Shown here: in pieces, positions 47,601-64,000 of the stretch
How the letters are laid out: each line of letters starts with the position of its first letter
How positions within the stretch are numbered: the first letter of the stretch is position 1
Source of the DNA: Mesorhabditis belari
Taxonomy: Eukaryota > Nematoda > Chromadorea > Rhabditida > Rhabditidae
Assembly: GCA_958450365.1 (NCBI GenBank)
Contig: CAUEEP010000939.1
Location: 2,356,001-2,420,000, forward strand
Length of the DNA: 64,000 nt
Direction of reading: 5' to 3'
Notes under the pieces: model-generated
Told to the model about the DNA's origin: nothing
Seen by the model: only the letters and a program-made list of their open reading frames with translations
Database searches by the model: none
Made by a program: the position numbers and the translations under genes

Positions 47601-48238
47601 CAAAGCGATTCCACTCTTGAATTAACACGCCAGAGTAAGTACAAATGCATCATCAAACTTGTTCGTGACTTCAAAGCCATTTGAATTTCCTAAACCTTTC
47701 TAGTGTTTCTAATCAATTTAATATGAACCTCTTTTTGTAGCTTTTCCGTAGACATTCTGATCATAAATGGTAGCCCTTCTAGCGAGTAGTTAAAGACGTC
47801 AGCCATTCCTGTATTTTTTCATCAATAGCTATCGTTTTGATAGAGCTACCTCCGGTTAACGTTTCGGCCAGATTCAGTAAGAGATTGGCATCTTTTACTT
47901 CAACATCGTCTGCAGAGGTGGGCTTTTTGACCATGAAAAAGAGCGAGTCAAAGAATTTCAGCATGCATTCGGGTCCCTCGTCCGAGTAACGTCCTTCGAA
48001 CTCTAAAATCAAAGTTATTTATATCTAAACTTATTTTAATGTTAAAGTGGCAAAAACTTGAAATTGAATCACCTCGAAAATTCTCAATGCAAGTTTGCAA
48101 ATCATCGACATTGGTGACCATGTAGGTGCCGGATCGCTCCATAAGCAGATCATCGTCACGATCAGGAATAACAAACCTAAAAAATCAATTATAGATAAGT
48201 TAACGAACGCCCAAGACTCACTTTATTTGATCCTGCAT
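41695..48238 (-). CDS. NCAPD2: condensin complex subunit D2 (CAP-D2)
   Basis: More than thirty short minus-strand exons. N-terminus MQDQIK|FVIPDRDDDLLMERSG, YMVTNVDDLQTCIENFRG. The body is HEAT-repeat-like, with FEGRYSDEGPECMLKFFDSL and further helices. Toward the C-terminus come ARCFVDPVEDIQIMAKMFFA, NMIFNAMPDFLSRLTRNNNQ with VSFEDFKKIM, PLLEYLEALESEDLVLRVLQ and VWELFSATIEKLRKIQ; these match the condensin Cnd1 C-terminal block (NIIYNMLPDIxSRLS). A basic-acidic tail ends EDLEEEDSENSD. CAP-D2 is a condensin I regulatory subunit in mitotic chromosome compaction (DPY-28 in C. elegans). D2 is preferred to D3 from the FDPDISRLS-type block, but not decisively. GPN1 lies 454 bp upstream on the same strand. 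Confidence 0.82.
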
Positions 48239-48692
48239 CACTTCATATTATGGCGCACAAATCGAATGGCTCAACTTGAATATAAACAGTGAATAACACT
48301 ACTAATAAGGCATTCATGCAAGAACAACGTCAAACACAAATTTCCTTATTTCTCATTAAAAAAATTAAAGCTTTAACACGTTGCTGTACACGACTTTAAA
48401 ATACCTAACCTAACTCCTCGCGGTTTTTCACCTTCAAAGTTTGTGGTACGATAGAAAGGGCGCAATATAGGAGCTCGTTAGGAAAGGTCGTGTAAGTGAC
48501 CAACAACGCAAAAAATTAGAGAACCAAATTGTGTAGTGTGAAATTAAAATAACCAACTTTCTTCAAAATACAAGCGAGTTAAATCTCTGAAATATTTTTT
48601 TTGATGCAAACAACAGCAGTTTTCTCTCAAAAATAACATAAAATTTATTGAACACAAGATAAAAACTCAACACAAATATCAAAACCGACAAA
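48239..48692. other. intercistronic region GPN1-NCAPD2
   Basis: 454 bp between the GPN1 stop and the NCAPD2 start. On the minus strand an AATAAA occurs just past the GPN1 stop (48645-48650). No exon visible. Confidence 0.45.
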
Positions 48693-49685
48693 TTATTTTG
48701 TTTCCTCGATCTGCATTTTTTCAATTGGAAGATTTTCCACGACATCTCCAGACATTGACAACAAAACGGGCTCCTTTTTTAAAGCTTCAATCTTCTTTTG
48801 CATTTCTGTCGCATCAATTTGCTTCTTGTTGGCCATTGTTTTCTCATAAATTGGCAGATAATCTTTCTTGTACTCTTCAATGCTAGCCTCAATAGCTTTT
48901 TCTACATCCACCATTCCCTCTCCAGTCATCGAACTCACTGCCACTGAGCGTAAGTTTGCATAAAAGCTGTCCAAAACAAGGGCAAACGATCTGCTCAAAT
49001 CGCTAGTGTAACTCGACCCACTTTCATCCAAAGCTGCCAGAAATTCCTCGAAATCTTGCATCCATTTCATCGCAAAAGTCGGCTTCACGATGTCAGCCTT
49101 GTTGAAAACAATGATAAACGGAAGTTTGTTTCGGTACAAAATTGAACAAGCGTACAACATGTTTGACATAAAAGTTGTGGGGTTTGCCACGCGAGCTGAA
49201 TCGACAATATAAACAATCACGGTCGGTTGTTGGCTTGCCAACGAATCGGTGATAATCGATCCAGAAGCCGACCAAGTAAATGCCTCAATTTGTCCAGGTG
49301 TATCCATCAAACACATCGAGTATTGTGGAGCCCGTTGACGAACCAGCGAGAGCACCTTGTCAAAACGCGTGCACAAAAGATTCAACGACGTCATGATTGC
49401 TCCATTTGGTCCAAGTCCGTACTCTCGCATTACATCCTTGTATTTCACGGTGTCCCTGATATCGATATTAGCCGGATAGGGCAACTTGTGAACGGCCGGA
49501 TCAAGATTCACCACATATGGAGGAGTCCCCTTGGCGTGTAGATGAGAAGTGAGTCGTTGCACAAAAGAAGTTTTCCCAGAGCCGGCCATTCCAAGGACGA
49601 TAACAGCAGGAGGAAGACTGGCATCGGGTCCAGAAGTTGGCGTCTCCGTTTCCATGTTTGTCGATGTCGAGCACGTAGCCTCCAT
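48693..49685 (-). CDS. GPN1: GPN-loop GTPase 1
   Basis: A single uninterrupted frame of 330 codons. P-loop [12 protein letters not shown] near residue 30, [19 protein letters not shown], the family-defining GPN in [16 protein letters not shown]3 DTPGQIEAF, and G4 VFNKADIV; the C-terminus is a lysine/glutamate-rich coil ending QIEETK. GPN1 (XAB1; C. elegans GOP-2) is a homodimeric or GPN3-paired GTPase required for nuclear import of RNA polymerase II. The lack of any intron is unusual beside neighbours that carry up to thirty. Upstream an exon-proximal acceptor is not obvious (the sequence before the ATG reads TTACAGGCAG in the sense direction, which could serve). Confidence 0.95.
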   Translation of the reverse strand: MEATCSTSTNMETETPTSGPDASLPPAVIVLGMAGSGKTSFVQRLTSHLHAKGTPPYVVNLDPAVHKLPYPANIDIRDTVKYKDVMREYGLGPNGAIMTSLNLLCTRFDKVLSLVRQRAPQYSMCLMDTPGQIEAFTWSASGSIITDSLASQQPTVIVYIVDSARVANPTTFMSNMLYACSILYRNKLPFIIVFNKADIVKPTFAMKWMQDFEEFLAALDESGSSYTSDLSRSFALVLDSFYANLRSVAVSSMTGEGMVDVEKAIEASIEEYKKDYLPIYEKTMANKKQIDATEMQKKIEALKKEPVLLSMSGDVVENLPIEKMQIEETK

Positions 49686-50850
49686 CTGCCTGTAATTTAA
49701 AGATTAGTCCTATATTTGAAAAACAAGAAAACAAAGTCCATAAATTATAAATAAAGCCATGGAGAATTTTAATTGTATACAATACTTTAAATTTAGCGAA
49801 ATGAAAGGAAGATAAAGTAAAAGCCAGGAACAAATTGGGTGCTAGCTGCTTTGATTTTTGAGAAGACATTCGGAGGTGCAAAGAAAAGTTGGGGGTGGCT
49901 ACTTTGCGCCAAATTTTTTGCGCAACTGGGTCATTTGTGCAACTCGCCATAACTTTCTTCTAAGTGGACCATAATCTTTCTGTTTTTGGTGTCATTTTGT
50001 AGATCTCAGTAACTGCAACAAAATGATTAAAACAAAATGATCAAAAATCATAAAGATTGGCTCATTCAAAAGAAAGTTATGGCGAGTTGCGCAAAAGACC
50101 CTGTTGCGTAAATAAAATGGCGGAAATTAGCCTACCCCAAATTTTAACAAACCTTAACAATTTATTAATATGTCAAATGTTAATTCACAGGTAAAATAGT
50201 CATGAATCGGTAGAGGAAAGGAACAAAATCTGTAGAGATAAGGAACCAAATCTGTAGAGATAAGGAACCAATTCTACATAGAAAAGGAACCAAATCTGTA
50301 GAGAAAAAGTATTTGAGAGCATAAACTTTCGAAATGACCGCGAAAAGATGGGAAAAGAACGTAAAAATCGATTGTCCAATGGAAAAGGGGAAAAGAACGA
50401 AAAAAGGGATTTTTTCTAACTGAAATATTTTCCCTAAATACTCGATAAGTGTCTCGTGTTACTGTAACGTTTCGTCCCAATGCTAAAATGCAGTTATTTT
50501 ACTAAAATTTATTCTGTTCAATAAAAACCGGATTTTCCCATCGTAAAGTTCAATCACAGGTTTCAGAAATTTCAGAATGACAACAAGTTTGACTATATTT
50601 TTTTCAAAAAGAGTTTTTACAGAATCCTTGTCAATCATAGTACATACATAATCCGAAAAAAAACACAAATGACAAAAAAATGAAACTAGAACTGTTGTTT
50701 TTTATATGGCAACTGAACACGTTGAGCACGTAAAAATATAGGGGAATAGGTGCAAATTGATATTTTTTTTTTGAAAAAGCGCGTAAAGAAAGGCCAACGA
50801 TGAGCATTGAAGAGTAAAAATGAAAAAAATTCACAAAATTTGGATAAAAT
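49686..50850. other. intergenic region with foldback and tandem repeat
   Basis: A foldback of about 200 bp (49917-50120) pairs GCAACTCGCCATAACTTTCT with its complement. Four tandem 25-bp units AAGGAACCAAATCTGTAGAG (core) lie at 50203-50315. The remainder to the NEDD4 stop is AT-rich with no gene. Confidence 0.65.
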
Positions 50851-60157
<9,307 letters not shown>

Positions 60158-61972
60158 TCGACTAAAGTTTCAGATGTAAATTGAAGATTTAACACCTTAT
60201 TCTTTACCATTTTTACTTCTTTAAACCTCTTACCTATTTGCTTCAAGTGGTCTAGTCGTTAGTGTAGTTGAGAGACCGGCAACCATCATTTTATGTACAA
60301 AATATCCAAATTTTGTTCAATTTTTTTTGCCCGTGACTTGCTTTGATCACAATAAACGAAACATTAAACCTGGAAGTTTTTAATTGTTAAAAAAATATTG
60401 AGAAAGTAAAAAGTACAAAAAAAAGCACGTCATTGCCTTTGTTTTTTGGCAGAAAAAGAGAGACAAAACACTAAACAGACTAAACAGAAAAGATAAAAAG
60501 TCAAAGGTTCAAAAAAACCAAAGATCTAGAAAAGGATGAGAACAAATCGACATCTAAAAGTTATGTCTATTGTAATACTTATATGTTATAACAAATAATA
60601 ACATTTAAAATTTAAAAGACAGTAATTTCTATACAGATTTTGTTTTGAATCTAAACGGAAAACTTTCAAAAGATTAATCAGAAAACGATTCATTTCTGCG
60701 TCAAATGTTTACTTAAAATAACTTGATGAGTAGACAAAGTCCGCAAATTTCTGCGTTACTATTGAGAAATACTTGGTTTTTCTTTGGAAACGTGGAAAAA
60801 ACGGGGAAAAGACCAAGGTTTTTACGTCATCAATCCTCCTTTTTGGTTTCTTTTCATTCTTTCTTCTCTTTCTATTCATTCTTTTCCAAAAATTTCCTCA
60901 TCTTTTCTTGAGAGGTAAAAGTGGGGAAAATGAAATTGATATTTAGTTGAAAGATCAAAGAACTTTCAAATCAAAGAAAAGAAAGGAAATTTGCCGCTTT
61001 GTGAAATATTCTCGAGCCTTTCAAATCCAAAACTGACTGAAAACTTTGCCCCTGGAAGTGTTTTATGATAAAATAAATATTAAAAATCAATGAAACTTCA
61101 AATCCCCCACCAAAAACGAATCGATTTCACTTTTTAAAAAGAAAATTTTAATCCCAGATAAAGAAAGAAACCTCAAAAAGGGAAGCCAGACTAAATTTCT
61201 TTTGCAAAACGGATAAATCCATTTTTTTCACTTATCAATAACATTTTGATGACGAATTCCATGAAAACATCGGAAATTTTGAGTGATTGTTTGAAAGGCA
61301 ATGTTTTAAAGAAAGAAATTTAATGTTTTTCATATTGTAAAAACGCTCTGGCACACTCAATTCTTCAGTCTTCAGGGAAATGCTGAGACAAAAACTATTG
61401 CACCAGAAAGAGTACGTTTTGTGAGTACAAGTTAGTGACTAATTTCCATACCTAACACCTTTAGACTTATCAACCTTTCTATAAAATAATTTGGCACGAA
61501 ACCTAAGATGAAGAAAATCAAGTAACAAGAAACAAAGTAACAAGAAAATCTAAATCTAAAAAATCGAAAATCGTGGCAGATTATTTAGATTTGCGTTTTA
61601 GTTTAAAGGAATTGGTTAAGTTACGTTTATACATCACGTACAAAAGATTCAAAGACAATGGAGAAGAAGGGGACCGAGAGAAACGAAACAAAACCATTTT
61701 AGAAATTAAAAAATAGAAATTTAAACAGGAAACATAGGCGGAATAATATAAAAAGGAGAGAACGAACGAGGGGAGGGGGAGTACTTTAAAAACGCGCTAC
61801 AAAACATAATAGATTTGGGACCAAAGCGGGAAGAAAACTTTGCTGGACTCGGCATAAAAGCCGAACAACATTCCCAATTCCATTATGAAATGAAATGAAA
61901 AAAACGAATTGCAAAAGGGGGTTTTTGTGCGGGGTACGGTGCGTATCCACGCTTTAAAAAGCACGCGAAAAA
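60158..61972. other. upstream region of NEDD4; no gene seen
   Basis: The CTTTAG directly before the NEDD4 5' exon (60162-60167 on the minus strand) is a likely trans-splice acceptor. The rest is AT-rich with purine-rich runs (60960-61000, 61740-61780). No exon, hairpin RNA or intact tRNA was recognised; the tRNA-like A box at 60247 lacks a B box. Confidence 0.45.
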
Positions 61973-62953
61973 TTGGCGAGAAAAATTTTTGCGCATCACA
62001 CTAAAATGCACTAAACTACCGTAACCCTCCAATTTTTTGGCAATTAACCAATTTCATTTTTTTTACTTTTCACCATTATTTTTATGTTTTTTTTGGGGAT
62101 GGGACAAATGCGACCTCTTTTTGCGCACCGTTTTTTCCGCACCTTGCCCATTAGCGCACCTTTTTTCGCGTCTTAAAAAAGCTCTAAAAAGCTAATCTTA
62201 ACCAATTTCTATTCCAAAAGTTGTTTTTCTAGGTAATTTGAGGGTGTCGAATTCAAATTTTGACATAACAGAGCGTGTGGAACCAATTTGAAAGACTAGA
62301 TCAAATTACAGAAAGTTGTCGATTTTTCTCTTTATATAACTCCGTCCGTTTGTTTCCACAAGCTCTGATATGTCAAAATTTCGATTCTACGCCCTCAAAT
62401 TACCTAGAAAAACAACTTTTGGAATAGAAATTGGTTAACATTAGCTTTTTAGAACTTTTTTAAGACGCGAAAAAAGGTGCCCTAATGGGCAAGGTGCGGA
62501 AAAAAATGTGCGCAAATGTCCGGGTGCGCAAAAAAAAGGTCGCATTTGTCCCACTCCCCTTTTGACCATTATTTTTGTTTTTTTTCATTATCTGGAACCA
62601 AAGTTAAGTTTATTTTTAACATTTTTTGAACAGATCGCTTTGTTAGAAGGATTTTTACAGGGCGATGGAGGACTTGTCAATGTCGAAATGAAAATTTATT
62701 GAAACAACAACAATGAAATCAACGGGCAACAACAATAAGAGGTCGGAATTAACTTTTTTTAGTTTTATTGGGCATAATTAGTTTGGAATCATTAGTTTAG
62801 TTTAAGTTTTGTTAGTTTAGTTTGGGCTTAATTAGTTTGGCATGGTAGTTTAGTGCATTTTAGTGTGGAATTGATAAAATCTGTCTAATCTAGACATTTA
62901 ACTTCATCAAAACTTGCGCAAAAAATTTCCCCTGAAAAAGCCTTAAAGTGTAA
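61973..62953. mobile_element. second large foldback copy with different nested insert
   Basis: Shares TTTTTGCGCATCACACTAAA, TGCACTAAACTACCGTAACC, AACAGATCGCTTTGTTAGAA and the inverted end with the 55335 copy. It is interrupted by another palindromic element at about 62093-62562. Its right end is further split by a 47-bp block (62867-62914) that recurs at 63135, after which GCGCAAAAAATTTCCCC resumes. Confidence 0.85.
62093..62562. mobile_element. GGGGATGGGACAAATGCGACC foldback
   Basis: About 470-bp palindrome: GGGACAAATGCGACC, TGCGCACC, TTAGCGCACCTTTTTTCGCG, CTAGGTAATTTGAGGG on the left are repeated inverted on the right, ending GGTCGCATTTGTCCCACTCC. Loop near 62285-62350. A single end of the same family is present at 34521-34552. 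The flanks share CACCATTATTTTT / GACCATTATTTTT, so the insertion may have duplicated or slipped in a T-rich target. Confidence 0.85.
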
Positions 62954-63182
62954 ATAGGATTCTAACTTACACACCAAAAAAAGTCTATTCAGAATTAAGG
63001 ATTTAGTACGCCGGAGCGGGTGTTTTTACTAAAACACAACGTACACTTGAACTTGCTAGTAAAATAAACTCTAGAGCTAAGAACTGAAGGGGCATTTAAT
63101 ATCTTAATCCGACAAATTTCAAACTCGCAATTAGAAATTGATAAAATCTTCCTAATCTAGACATTTAACTTCATCAAAATTT
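62867..63182. repeat. direct repeat pair of 47 bp
   Basis: AATTGATAAAATCT(G/T)(T/C)CTAATCTAGACATTTAACTTCATCAAAA occurs at 62868-62912 and at 63136-63178 in the same orientation. The first copy interrupts the foldback above. Confidence 0.75.
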
Positions 63183-64000
63183 CATCAAAACAAACAAAAT
63201 CCGATTTTCCCGTGTTAAATCGATGAAATTTGACCGTTTGCCAGTGTTCTGTTCGATACTGTGCGCAGAAAAGGGATATTTTGTCGAAAACAAACACGAT
63301 TCACCACCTTTTCCCCATTTTTTTTGTTTTTCACATCCTTTTTCGTGAAAAATACAGGATTTTCTCTCTATTTTTAAGAGAAATGATCGCAAATTTTTTC
63401 ACGCATTTTTTGACATGAAAAGAAGAAAATTTTAGCGAAAAACAAATATAGTTTGCGTTGGGATTTTTGGCCTTTTCCTACTTGAAAAATATTGACTCTG
63501 GAAAAGGAAAGCTTTTGTTTGAAACCAAAAATGGCACTTGAACAAATTGTTTTGAGAAAATTGAGGCACGGACATGCCTATGTTATTTGACAGAAAAATG
63601 GGTAGATATTGGAAAGTTAAGCGCTACTTTGTGCTCACAGAAACGCACACTCTCTGGCACAGTTCGATACTGTGAGATTCATCAATTTGAATACCCAAAT
63701 GCGCTGGAAGGTGAGCGTTTGTGTGAGCACAGACTTTGTCATCTGAGCCTGAGCCTAAGCTTTTATTTCGGACTCCTTAAGAAGCCGTTACACGCTCCTC
63801 CCAAAGCTTCGTTTGTGGTCTAGTGGATCTGCTAAACTGCTAAACTAAGCTGCTAAACTATCGAGCGTGTCACATCTTCGTCCCCAAGTTCCAGTCCCAC
63901 TCTCGCCAAACTTTTTTTGTTTTAAAAACTTTCCCTTTGCAAATGAATATTTCCAGTGAAATGAAAATGAATATTTTTATGGAATAGAAGCAAGATTAGG
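63183..64000. other. no gene seen; tRNA-like boxes near the end
   Basis: AT-rich sequence. At 63806-63905 the plus strand has a perfect A box (TGGTCTAGTGGA) and a weak B box (AGTTCCAGTCCC) separated by CTGCTAAACT repeats; stems do not form a cloverleaf, so it is at best a SINE fragment. Confidence 0.35.

Noticed and set aside
60240..60290. A-box-like TGGTCTAGTCG suggesting a tRNA
   Set aside because: No B box or cloverleaf follows within the expected distance.

Overview
The window is nuclear DNA of a chromadorean nematode that is not Caenorhabditis elegans itself. It is AT-rich. Its genes are compact and split by many short introns of about 35-60 nt, and many start codons lie just after a splice acceptor with no upstream coding exon, as expected for spliced-leader trans-splicing. 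Same-strand genes sit in tight, operon-like runs. Most 3' splice sites read TTTTAG rather than the TTTTCAG of C. elegans. Nothing bacterial, viral, organellar or CRISPR-like was seen.

Layout: 1-4.0 kb (+) is the 3' two-thirds of an AAT-family amino acid transporter, its introns loaded with a CCGTAA-type foldback element. 5.1-8.9 kb (-) is a KDM8-FKBP8 pair only 69 bp apart; the KDM8 homologue carries an N-terminal GNAT domain. 10.3-25.7 kb (+) is a four-gene run with gaps of about 305-350 bp: UBA2, TBCD, a Max-like bHLH-zipper and a LOTUS/Tudor germ-granule-type protein with a dead Tc1-like transposon in an intron. 26.7-33.9 kb holds ETFA (+), SFT2 (-), TRAPPC2L (+) and CIAO3 (+). 35.2-39.6 kb has a divergent SKP1-like (-) and SURF4 (+) pair; SURF4 intron 1 contains a 600-bp hairpin. 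40.1-49.7 kb (-) is a GPN1-NCAPD2-DHDDS run. 50.9-60.2 kb (-) is a NEDD4-type HECT ubiquitin ligase whose introns hold minisatellites, foldbacks and tRNA-like sequences. 60.2-64 kb shows no gene but carries nested foldback repeats.

The genes are ordinary housekeeping and regulatory functions: SUMO activation, tubulin folding, cytosolic Fe-S assembly, ER/Golgi traffic, dolichol synthesis, condensin, Pol II-import GTPase and ubiquitin ligation. I see no new multi-gene system. The most informative observations are the GNAT-JmjC fusion, the non-AG splice acceptor in the Max-like gene, the nested repeats that reveal empty target sites, and the minisatellite with sixteen perfect CRE palindromes inside NEDD4. 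Gene spans below run from start to stop codon including introns; exon limits were read by eye.
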